Below are positions 45,786 through 56,823 of a stretch of 64,000 nt of DNA, in pieces. The translations under genes were made by a program, and so were the position numbers. Source of the DNA: Neostapfia colusana (taxonomy: Eukaryota; Streptophyta; Magnoliopsida; Poales; Poaceae). The notes beneath the pieces are model-generated. The model was not told the DNA's origin, did not search any database, and saw nothing but the letters and a program-made list of their open reading frames with translations. The DNA lies in NCBI GenBank assembly GCA_030760725.1, contig JASWHV010000012.1, forward strand, positions 20,908,368-20,972,367, written 5' to 3'. Position 1 is the stretch's first letter. Each line of letters starts with the position of its first letter.

Positions 45786-48700
45786 TTCAAACTCCTTTTC
45801 AAATTCAAATGATCAAACCCCATTCAAATTCTACACCAGAATTCAAACCATTTGAATTCTGCAAATTCAAACATAACTTTGGGATGAAGTAAAGCTTTTA
45901 ATGTTGAGTTGCTGGAGGGAAAAATATCAGAAAAGTTTTACTAAACAAAGGGGGAGGTGGGGCCCAATTGTCAGCCACCTAAAGCAAACAACCGACTGTT
46001 TTTCCCTCTCTCTCTCTGTTCCCGGTTGATCACGGCACGACAGCTCTCGGAAAAGCGCTCCACCCGACGTCCTCACCGAGCCACCGAGCTGGTTCTCGCT
46101 GGCTGACGTCGGCGCGCGCGCGTGGGCGATAAGAGGGGCCGCCCGAGTACCCCAGCGCTACTTCTTCTCCTCCTCAGCTCGTGCAGCGCCGCGACAGTCT
46201 CACTTCCGCTGAACACCGCCGCTCAGCTCTCTCCGATCAACCACAGCCCTCCAAGCTTGATTGCTCGAGCGCTCCACAGCAAAGAGCATCGCCTGGACGT
46301 GCTCTAGCCCTTGCCAAAGCCCCTTCGAGGTTTGCCGGTCTGAACTGCTCGAGAAACGCGGATTGGCGCCAAAGCTTCAAGGTGCCCGGACCTCGCCGTT
46401 TCGGCTCTCCGTCGACAGCAGCAACCGGCCAGCCTCTCCCCTGACTTCCTATACAAGAAAGGTGCGTGGACATGTCCTGGTCGTGTAGCCGGAGGCCGTT
46501 TAGTGTTTGCTAGGACCGGTAGCGAGAATTTCACCATTTCCCCAAACTGTACACCGACGGATAGAGCCGGGTCTAACCAAAAATTCGTTGTGCTCGGGGT
46601 AGCTCCGCGCTAGATGAGCTTAGAGTAGCTCCAGCACATTCTTGCGCATCTCCCTGAAGTCCTAGCAGCTCAAACGATCAAGTAGAGATGCCAGGTATCG
46701 AGTTTTTGTCGCCGCCGGAGTTTTGCGGGCTCGGGTCGCCGGTGAGGTCCCATCTCCGGTGGGTTTCAGGGAGAGCGAGCTATGGGTCGAGGATGTTCAT
46801 GGGACACTGGTGCTTTTGGAGCCAACCCTAGCATGAAAGACCCACTGTTGAGTGAGAGCGAGGTCGCCGAAGTAAGGTTCGACATGGTCGCCGGTGCAAG
46901 CACCGTTCCGGCCGTTGTCATCGGCTTCCGACCCCACCATCGTGTTCAGCACGGTGTAGAACTCACAGGCGGCGAGTTTGACAAAGTTTGGACCACGGGA
47001 ACCCCGTCCCGGCGAGCCTCGCCGGCGTGCGCCGCCGCGGGAGGCGCGGGCAGCGCGAGGAAGACGAAGGAGGGCCGGTCCCACCGGTCAACCTCCGGGT
47101 TCGCGCGAGGATCGGTTTGTGGCACCGGATCTGGTGCGGCTGCACGGGAATAACCCCGTAGCCCCCGGTGTTGCTAAAATCTGACTGGTCAGAATTAAAA
47201 CAGTGGGCCCAGCCCAATTATTTGAAGTTTCTATTAGAGAAATAATTACAGAAATTAGCTGATCTTTGCAAGCCCATAACTTTGTGTAGAAAACTTCAAA
47301 AAGAGTGAGACCATTTTTGTTGGAATCCTCATGAGGAGTACTTCACAGAGAAATCAATTTTAGGCTATGAAAATGCCCAGGAATTTCTGTAGAATTGTTT
47401 TTAGTAAATATTTTAGGGATTTATTACAGGAGCAATTCTTTATAAAATATTCCCTAATTTGGTCAGAAAAATCCTTCTCATAGTACGGATCTCCAGTAAA
47501 AATTTGGTCTTCATTGGAGATCATTTGCTAGGCTAAACTGCCTTCCCAAGTTCAGCCTTTATTTGGAAATTCAAATTTAAACAGAAGCTTTTTCAGAACT
47601 CCTATCCAACTTCAAAAATTCATCTCTCTCTGATGGTAGCTCCAAAAATGGTGAAACAAATTTTGTTAGAACCATGGAGACTTACCCTAATCAAATCCTC
47701 CATTTCTATCTATGTCAAAGCTCCTTATTTGGGCTCAAAATTCAGATAAGCATTGTACTTGTAGGAATTTTAGAGACTACATTATGCAATGACATGTCTC
47801 CAAATTTGACTCAAATCATCCTTAGAGAGTCTAGTATCCACTGTAAAATTCCCAAAGCCAATTAAGGATTTTAAATAGCAGTAGCTATGAATAGAAGTTC
47901 AATTCTTATCAAGCCTTAATACTTATACATGTATTTTATTACATTTCATAATAGTGACCGAAGTTGAGGACGCACCGGAGCCGTTGGACGTCCTCCCACC
48001 AGAAGCTGACTTTCCGTTTAACTCGCAACCAGGCAAGCCCCGGTTTGCACTTAAGTACCTTATATAATGTTTTCCATTTGTATCACTTATGTCTAGGTTG
48101 AAATGTATGCATTAGAGTTAGGGTGATTGAAACCCCACTTGCCTAGCCTCTTTAAATCCTATAAAGGGTTGGGTAGTTTACAAACTCGACGAGTAGAGAC
48201 TGCCATGCTAATGTTTAGGATCTCGGTAGAAGTCGAGTGGTTGGAAGCTACTCGCGAGATAGTACTTATTACACGGAATGAAAAGAGGTAGAAAATGGCT
48301 TAAGTTATGAAAATGAGACCCAGCAGGGGGGGATAGGAAGCAGTGAGCAGAGGTCTCACGTGCGTAGCCCTGTTGGCGTCGGTTGAGGACCATCCGTGTG
48401 CGACCCTGCTGGACAAGTATCGAACAGTACCGGATGCATACTGGCATATGGGAACCAGGAAACCGATGTAATTGGTTAACCTGGGTGCCGAGGCTTACCC
48501 AACCGTAAATAGGAGTGGGTTGAGGGTAGCAAGGTGTAAATCTGCTGGTGGGAACAGTCACGCTCCACGCGGGGACCTCCTACCCGTTACGGATGGACCG
48601 GTTCGGCATTTGGGTTGCCTTTGAAAGGTTGTTGCATACAACAGAGTAGGAAGGGGTGTGGAATCACGCTTCTGAAAGTTGGTGTGTGTGACGTGTTATC

Positions 48701-49468
48701 CGGGTGTGTCTTGATTGCAATCACCGTCCCTCGCGGTTGTTTGAGTACCCGCTTGTTCACTGCACTGTGACGTAGTAAGAAGTGAAATAAGCCAACTGAA
48801 AATGCTGTATTGATCTTAATGTCTTGAATACCTTGATTGCTGTAGAGATAGAGCTAACTAAGTCTATATTCCACTTTGGGCATCTCCACATCGGGGGAAA
48901 GCGTTTCTTGTTTGATTGTGGACTTCCGATGTGAGGGCTGCCTAAGGCACATGAACCTGCTGCTAAAAAAACTGGAAGTAAGGATCAACTTATAGGCGTG
49001 CCTTTATTGCAAATTCCTTTTCCCATCTTACATATCCTTGCACGTAGAGTTCCATGCCTAGAGTTGACGGTTAAGACTTGCTGAGCCTTCGTGCTCACGG
49101 TTGCAATATTTGAGCTGTGTGCAGGTGAGAGTTATGAGGAAGGTTCCGAGGACGAGGCGATGCCCCCGTCGGGGTACATGGCCGAGCTGGAGCCCTGCAC
49201 GCCGCCGTGATTCTCCGGTTCCATGCTGCCAGTGTGTAGCGTCCCCGGGCTGGACGGCTGCACTTTTGCATAGTTAGGATGAGAGGCCTTATATGTATAT
49301 TACTTCCGCTGTATGAATAGGTTTTGTAAAAAGACTTCCGCTGTTTTATATCAAATAAAAGTTTGTATGTTATCCTTTATTCTTTTCGTGTGTGCTGTTG
49401 GGTGCCGCATCGCACGGCACCACCCTGTGCGATTCCTGGAGTGGGTGAACCACGGGGTGGTCCCCACA
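45786..49468 (+). repeat. 3' LTR of element C, first 0.4 kb deleted
   Basis: It begins at the position equivalent to about 37188 of the 5' LTR and then matches it closely to the end CCCCACA. The purine tract is lost. The embedded exons remain (47955-48032, 49125-49210). A 123-codon frame at 46782-47153 overlaps the GC-rich block but is in a different frame from the conserved motif there. Confidence 0.93.
47955..49210 (+). CDS. LTR-embedded two-exon small acidic protein, C 3' LTR copy
   Basis: Same exon edges and phase as the 5' LTR copy: exon 1 47955-48032 (78 bp, AATAG before, AG|GCAAGC after), exon 2 49125-49210 (GTGTGCAG before, TGA stop). Exon 2 has methionine where the 5' copy has arginine (EAMPPSGY versus EARPPSGY). 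AATAAA at 49354. As a copy within the same element it gives little independent support. Confidence 0.5.
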
Positions 49469-49473
49469 GTGAA
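49469..49473. other. Right target-site duplication of C (GTGAA)
   Basis: Matches 36779-36783. Confidence 0.92.
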
Positions 49474-52400
49474 ATCCCAAAATTCTAGCAAGTTGAGCTG
49501 CAAGTCGCACAGAGAAAATGAGGGTGAATTTAAACTTTTGAATTTAAAGGTGTGAGCTCCAAGTCTAAATTAAACATGCAAAAATGTCCAAACACAGAGA
49601 TCTAAATCTACAATTTGGTTCTCTACACATCCATAGGTAGCCCGGCAAAATTTCAGATCATTTGGAAAAGGTTTCCTAGTCGTTGGAATTAAAACGGGTG
49701 AAAATTTGAATTAGAATTTAAATCTCAGTTTCAAATTCTGACTTCACCAAAACCCAAATTTGAGTGCACCTTTGTGTTCCTCACATTCTTTTGACCTATC
49801 CTTTAATTTTTATCAAATTTAGAGCTCATTTGCTACTTTAAACGGAATTGGGAGGATAAGAGGAAGAATTGCGGCTGTGGACCCCACATGTCATACACGG
49901 AAGAGGTGAACCGCCTCTGTTTCACCGAGTGGCCGCCACCTCCTGCTCGCCGGCGCCCAACCAACCCGGTTAACGCCACCTCCTGCTCTGCGGCTAAGAA
50001 CACCGGGGTGAAACCTCATGATCAGCACGCTCCTGCCCACTTGAGCCGGTCCTCGCTTATCCCCGAACACTCCCTCGTTCAGCCCTCCCGTTTGGCCGCC
50101 GCTCGACACCTTTGGCTCCCCGGCGCCCGGGCGCTATGAACCATCTCGTGGCAAACTCTATACAGAAAAGAGGAACATCTTCAACCACTCGAACTCACGG
50201 TGCAAACATCGCCTCGTCTCGTGCAATACCGAGAACGAATTTTGCTTTTTAGTGATTCGGTGTTCATAGGAACGAGCCGCACCAAAAATCAAAATTTGTT
50301 GTAATCAAGCCACCATCACTTGTGCCGAGCTACAAACATGTTCTAGACCTTCCCACACTCCTCTAGGATCAAAAACCATTGAAATCTGTCAAGTTTTGGA
50401 GCTGTTCTTCGAGTTCTTCGGGTCGCCACCGGTTTTGGACCTAGGTCGCGATGAACTCATGTTTGCAGCCACTTTTGAGCTGATTTGAGCTCATGACGGT
50501 GATGAGGGTTCTACCACGGTGCTCTAGGAATAAAAACCAAAGCATTTGAGCTCTCCTAGCACGAGTTCGGCGCCGCCGAAGTGGTGCCATCGCCGCCGCT
50601 CGTCGCCGAGACATTTCCGGTTGTCAGGGGCCGCGGCCGACACCATGGATGAGCTCCCCGTGCTCCTAAAGTATGAGGCGGCAAGTTTGGGGCCAAGGGG
50701 AGGCCGAGAAAGCACTTCCAGCGAGCCTCACGGTGCCCACCGCCACACGCCGCCACCCAAGCCTCTGCTGTCACGAGGTTGAAGAAGAGGGGTGGGCCCC
50801 ACCTCAGCAGTTTGAATTTTTCCCAATTTCGGTTCAGATTTTCCTCCAAATTCAAATGCTCATAACTTTTGATAGGAACCTACAAAAATTGTCAAATAAA
50901 TTCCATTGGATTTCTCTAAGTATGTACTATCCAGGGATACATCCCAATTTTTATGCAAATCCCTGGATTTGGCTCAATAATTCAATTAAAAAATATTAGG
51001 GAATTAATTACAGGAGTTCTGTTTATTGGAAAATTCCCTATTTTGGGCAGAGTCTTCCTCTAAATATTATTGAACTCCAGTTAAAATTTAAGACGCATTG
51101 GACCTCATTTGCTTGGCCAAATGATGATTCAATCTTGTATGTCTCTGAAAATTAGGAAAAATAACAGAAACCTTTTCCAGCTTTTAGCTCCAATCTTGTA
51201 AATTCCATATCTCTGTGTAGGAAGCTCCAAAAATGGTGAAACCATGTCCTATAGACTCATAAGACTCCCAAGATTCTGAAAAACCAAATTTGGAGCATGC
51301 CAAGACCCTAGAATTGCCATAGGAATTCAGAGAAGACAAATAGCTAAGAAAATTCCTTAGGCCACATCTTATATCAACTTTGTCTGAAATTTTGCAAGCC
51401 ATACATCCGTATGATCTATGGACCACTGTAAAAAGTTCAGAGCAAGTTGAGATCATCTTCTCCTGTTTATGCTAATTCTTTCCAAATCCCTTTTTATGTT
51501 CATTAAATAGCTCTTTGAACTATACTCCAAACATCCACTGATCAAAATGATTCTTTCTCTGTTCAGCACATAGCCAAACCCAGCTATCAAGTCTTAGTTG
51601 ATATGAACCCTTCTTAAGTCATAAAACACTTCTATTTCATAAATTCTTACTTGCAATATAAATTTGTGCATCGTCATATCGGTAGGAAACACGACAAAGG
51701 AGTTCGACGAGGAACTCGGCTCGGAACAGAATGTTGAGGCATTAATCGTCGCCAAGCTACTGACTTTAAGTTAGGATTAAACCTGCAGCAACATAAGGCA
51801 AGCCCTGGTTTGCATTTAACAGCTTTTTAGTATATTCTACTTTGAATCATTTTCTTTGGTCTAGTATGTATTGTGCATTAGGTCAAGGGTGATTGATACT
51901 CCAAATGCATGACCCACAAACCCTTGGAGTTAAAGGGTAGAACAGGTTACCTCAGTGTAGTTTCGGCCAGGCTTATGTTGTATTGGATCAGGTACAAGTC
52001 GGGTAATGGAAGCTAATCGCGAGGCTAGGATTTTGGTTCAACGGGGTTCGATTCTAGAGAATGAAATTTCTGGAAAGGAAAATTTGACCGAGCAGAGAGT
52101 AGGAGCAGCAGGACGTTGGGCCTGTGTTGCCGTAGCTCTGTTAGTGTCGGTTAAGGACCGATGCGTATGCCACCCTGTTGAGCAAGTTTGAACAATACCG
52201 GATGCATACTGGAATTATGGGGTCCAGGAAACAGATGTAACTTAGGTACTGTCGTGTCGAAACTTATACCGCTGTCCTTTGGGGGTTGGTATCAGAGGTG
52301 TAAACCCACTAGCGGAGCAACTTCGCCGTGTTCCGGGTAGTGACCCTTCTGATGGGTCGGTACAACTGGTTCGGCATTGGAGTGACGGGTGAAAGGTTGC

Positions 52401-53229
52401 TGCATACAACGTAAGAAAGAGCTCTTGTGTGAGTCTTTCGAGGCAGGTCTATGTGTCGTTTGGTCTGGGTGTGTCCTGATTCGAATCACCGTCCCTTGCG
52501 GTTATATGAGTACCACTTGTTCACTGAGTTGTGACGTAGTAAATACTTCCAGATGATGTGAGATGAATCATTGCTGTGGTGAAGTTCTTAAGTTCATTGT
52601 ATTGCAAACCATGTATGCTATAGTTGTAAATCTCACTAAGTTTATCTTCTACTTTGGGCATAACCACATCGGAGGAAAGCGTTTCTTGTTTGATTGTGGA
52701 CTTCCGATGTGAGGGCTTCCCAATGCATATTAATCTTCTGCTATAAAACTGAAAGTAAAGGCTAACATGTAGGCGTATCTTTATTGCAACATCTTTCTCT
52801 ATATTATTAATTCCTGCATGTAGTGTTTCATGGTTAGGAGTGTTGGTTAAGTCTTGCTGAGTTTTCAAGCTCACGGTTGCATTATTAGGGTTTTCAGGTT
52901 ATATAAAATTTGTTATGGAGATGGTTGTTCGGTGAGACATCAGAGACTCACGGGAAACCTTGCCGCTGCACTTACCTTTGTTGAAGCTAGTAAGAAGCGT
53001 CCGGGGGCTGGACGTCTTCTCTTTTGCATAGTTCGGACCGAGAGTACGTGTGTATGTATATTCCGGTGCGTGTACCTTCATGGTACCTTATGTTGTAAAT
53101 GACACTATCTTGAGAAATAAGAAACTTTGTATATTTTGGTTTCTCTTCGTGTATGCTGTTGGGTGCCGCATCGCACGGCACCATCCAATGTGTATCCTGG
53201 AGTGTGGATCCCGGAATGGGATCCCCACA
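49474..53229 (+). repeat. 3' LTR of element D (continuation after C)
   Basis: With 36778-36783 this gives a 3762-bp LTR ending GGGATCCCCACA. GC-rich block about 49870-50800 with motif MDELPVLLK.EAASL (50645-50690). The exon-1-like block 51686-51797 is 112 bp and contains stops. The exon-2-like block after 52897 is decayed. The inverted repeat is at 52665/52703. The tail matches the D 5' LTR remnant. Confidence 0.93.
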
Positions 53230-53234
53230 ATTTG
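53230..53234. other. Right target-site duplication of D (ATTTG)
   Basis: These five bases follow the D LTR end. The left copy is outside the window. Confidence 0.5.
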
Positions 53235-55395
53235 GTGAATTGATCAAATTGCCAAAAGTATTAGGGTCACTAATATCCAGAGCAGTAGGAATTTAAGTTT
53301 TGAGGACAATTTGGAGAGGTGGGGCCCTCCTGTCAGCCACACATTGAAATGAACTGACTGAAGACATGGTTGCTCTATTTCTCGGGCTGAGGCAGCGAGC
53401 GCCACTGAGGGAAACGTCGGCTACCTCCTGCTTTGCTCCAGAAGCACTAGAGCCCAGCTGCCCGGCGCCCTTATCACATCCCCTCGGCGTGTTCCGTTTG
53501 ATCACGAACAGAACAACCGATGCCTCCTCGCTCTCAAGCAAAAAAACAGCGCCACACGCCCGAGCTCTCTGCTCCACCGTCGACCAGTCAAGCCAGTGGC
53601 TGTCACGTCGAGCTGAAGCCGCAAACGAGCTCACCGACCCATCCTCGATGTTCTCACACCGGTTCCAGCCCATGACCGACTTTCCTCGAGCTTCTCCGAG
53701 CCATTTTCTTCTTCCTCGGTTCAACCTGAGCCGCCGCCACGAGAACGCATCATCCGGCCACCACAGCCCGTCTTTCCTCGAGCTTTGAACATCAAAGAGG
53801 TTCAGTAAGGTCTCCCCTTTCTTCACCACAAGCTCCGGCTGCATGCCATGAACTTCTCACGCTGATATTTCACCGCCGGCTAACTTTGCAAAATTCATGA
53901 TACACGTCGCACCACTCATCACCAAACATAGAAAACTACTTTTAGATCTCCGTGCGAGTTCATAGGATCAGAAACCTCGGATAACCATTGAGTCTAGCCA
54001 CTGTTCTCTGAGTTTTGCCATTTTTCCCGATTTTTGACCTAGGTCACACGGTGACATGCTATATAGAGCAGTTTCTCAGCTCATTTGAGTTCACACCGAT
54101 CTTCCCTAGGGTGCACAGATGATGTACAACCCTTTGATCGAGCTTTTGGGGTGCTCGGGAGTCCGGCCGACGTGGCCGAAGTTCTTCCGAAGCCGCCGCT
54201 CGTCGCCGACCATGTTTCGGTTGTTCTTGGGTCGAGCTAAGGCAAGCACCATGTTCCCCGTGCCGGATTAGGCAGAGGCGGCAAAAATCGCGAAGCTTGG
54301 TGCACGGCAAAGCGCCTCCGGCGAGGGGGCGGCAGCCGAGCACGAGAGTGCGAGGTTGAAGACAACCCGCGGGCCACGCATGTCAGCCTCGGTTACCCGG
54401 GAGCCAGATTTTTCTGTGGCTCGGGATCGGAGTGCGGCTATGCGTATTTAACTCTGTGACCCCGTGTGCCAATGCATCAGAGCGTGACATGTCGCCAGGG
54501 ATCCCACAGTCAGACATTTAAACTTTTCTCGGATTTTCCAATTTTCAGATTTTCCGCAAACTTCAAACACACACAACTTTTGCTATGAAGCTCCAAATCG
54601 AGTGACCCAAATTTTGTTAGATTCAGATCTCTGAGTACTTTCCAGAAAATCAAGTTTCACTCAATTAAAACCTTTATTTCTCCAGAATTAATTCCCCAAA
54701 GTTTAAAATGTCTAGAATTTTAACTGGGGAACCCTTCAGTGGAAAATTCTGAAATTTAGCCAGGATGGTTCTTATAATATCCCTGAGCTACCATAAAATT
54801 TCAGATCCATCCAAGCTAATTTGATCAACCTAATGGTGTGATTAACGAAACTGGTCTAGAGAAAAAGAAAAATTTCCAGAAATATTTTTCAGATTTTCTC
54901 TGAACTCGTTTAGCTCATATCTTTTGCTAGGATTCTTCAAATTAAATAAAAAATTCCATTAAAACCCTCTGAAAATCTAGTTTTCAGAAAGTCATGGTTT
55001 GCTCCATGAAAATCCTTAGAAAATCATAAGAGCTCTAATTAGGGCCAAATACACATTTATTTGTGCAGGGTTGAAATGAGCTTTGCTTCATATGAAATTT
55101 GGACAAGTTCCTGTTTAGGTTGTCCACCAAACCTGAGTAAAAATTTCAAAGTCAATAGGAACTTATAGTCTTTACCATATAAAATTCAACTCAATTGCAT
55201 TTAAATTGACATGCATCGTAATTCTTTTCCGTGTAGTCACAAAGATCGAAGAAGGCCCGGAGGTTCTGGATTTCATTACTCCGGAGGAACAGTTAGCTTA
55301 TGACCAGAAGCAAGGCAAGCTCCGGTTTTTCATTAGCCATTTCATAAAGTCTTATGTTTTGATCACTTACTTTATGTATTTCCTACAATTGTGCA
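53230..55395 (+). repeat. 5' LTR of element F, middle part
   Basis: It resumes inside an LTR with GTGGGGCCCTCCTGTCAG (about 53320), a GC-rich block (53340-54490), an AT-rich stretch, and the exon-1-like block 55237-55314. Its first part lies left of D, outside the window. It is interrupted at about 55395 by G and continues at 60621. F is the most diverged LTR type here. Confidence 0.82.
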
Positions 55396-56805
55396 TTTAT
55401 TTGCCCCCAGGTCAGGTCTGGTTAAAAAGTTATGATAATTCAAACTCAACAGAATTTCTGGAAGAATTTCAACAGCACCTCCTTTGGAAGTTGCTGTTTT
55501 CAATCCTAAATTCCACTGAATTCCATGCTGCAATTGCAAAAACTTTGAATTACAAAGATGTAACACATCTCCTACCCTTTCCAAAAATGTATCATATTAT
55601 AATTTTAGATTTTTCTACAGGAAGTTATACCGGAAAAACAGAACATTCCAGATAGTTTTTGAATCTGTCCTGGTTCTGGACAGTTCACAATAATCTGGAA
55701 TTTCAACAAATTTAAGTTGTGATCCTGTTCTGGAAGTCTACAACAAAGATGTAGAGCACTTAAACCTATTTCCAGAACTATATCCCACACACCCATTGGC
55801 TAAGTAACCTGTGAGTTATGCTCTGTTAAAATTCAGCAAACTTGCTGCCAAAACAGAGCACTCTGTTTTTCACTTCCTTTGAGCTAAACTAATCAACTTT
55901 TGAATTTTTCTACCCAACCAGGGTCCTAAATATTGAACATAGTTATTTTAGTTCCTTGTTACCATTTCCTTTAATGCAAATGCCTATTTCATGTCGGTAC
56001 TACGTTCCTCACAAAAAGGAAAATCCTAACCGGATTATACCGGCATATACATCTCAATTGTGGCACTAAACGGTCTCTCGCACACCTGTACTACACGGAA
56101 TACATACTTGGTTAGTACCTGCATAAGAACACTCAATAGTGATGCACTCAAAGGTTGTTGTCATTTCAGGAAGGTCTATATTTGAAAATAAATACATACG
56201 CCCGTATCATTGCCATACGGCCGTCCTTGAGTTAAGCCACGTCTAAAGGTACGTAATCGTGTTTTCACACCACACGATGGGGAACCTGAGTAGAGCACGA
56301 ACGGGTCGTCACGGTTGGGAATTTTATCACCCCAACAGATACCACCTACTGCCCTGCAGGGCACGCCGATGGCAAGCGCTGCGTATGTCCTTCTAGGCTA
56401 TTTTCAGAAGAACACACTATTGTGTTACCGACCATACGATGGGGTTTCCACTTTCTTGCCTAATGCACGTCAGGGACCAGCGTTTCATATGAACTCAGGA
56501 ACGTGAAGAGTCCAAGAGTTTCATATTGACATCTCACACAAGGCTGTGAGACCAATCCCTGAACCACATTCCTTGTCAGGGGAGCTAACCGAAATTGAAC
56601 CGCTTTCGGTAGCGTTCCTTACCATTTTTACCTGAGCGTAGATGTGTCGTCACATAATCAAAATTCAGAATTATAACACATATGTTAGTCAGGCCACTTT
56701 AAGTAACTATACTACCATAGTCCTTATTTGGGCATACTAGCGAATCCTCACTGTAATCCTAAGTTTTCCCGTAATACTATCCTTATTTAGTGTGCTATCC
56801 CCTAA
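55396..56805 (-). other. Element G leader (truncated)
   Basis: Non-coding. On the minus strand it carries GCTCAG|GTAAAAATGG (56632/56631) and TTATGCAG|GTAC (56119/56118), the counterparts of the donor and acceptor in D, E and C. It retains the roughly 200-bp segment that E lost. Confidence 0.75.
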
Positions 56806-56808
56806 GCA

Positions 56809-56820
56809 GCTCTGATACCA
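56809..56820 (-). other. Primer-binding site of G
   Basis: GCTCTGATACCA on the plus strand reads TGGTATCAGAGC on the minus strand, three bases from the LTR end. Confidence 0.92.
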
Positions 56821-56823
56821 GCC

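Larger units (their letters stand above)
36784..49468 (+). mobile_element. Ty3/gypsy element C (same subfamily as A), internally deleted
   Basis: 5' LTR 36784-40871, PBS 40876, leader, gag-PR-RT-RNaseH, then an abrupt junction at about 45785 into its own 3' LTR, which lacks its first 404 bp or so. Target duplication GTGAA on both sides. The first 120 bases shared by the two LTRs after the junction differ at about three positions, so C is fairly young. Confidence 0.93.

Noticed and set aside
46782..47153. A 123-codon frame in the C LTR GC-rich block (also 38185-38556)
   Set aside because: It is in a different frame from the motif shared by other LTRs and is not alignable as protein with E, G or D; high GC favours chance open frames.
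49460..49480. A direct LTR-LTR fusion at the end of C
   Set aside because: Explained by C inserted six bases into the D LTR, with the expected 5-bp duplication.
53293..53844. A 183-codon minus-strand frame and the 140-codon plus-strand frame opposite it
   Set aside because: Both lie in the GC-rich block of LTR F with low-complexity composition and no conservation in other LTRs.
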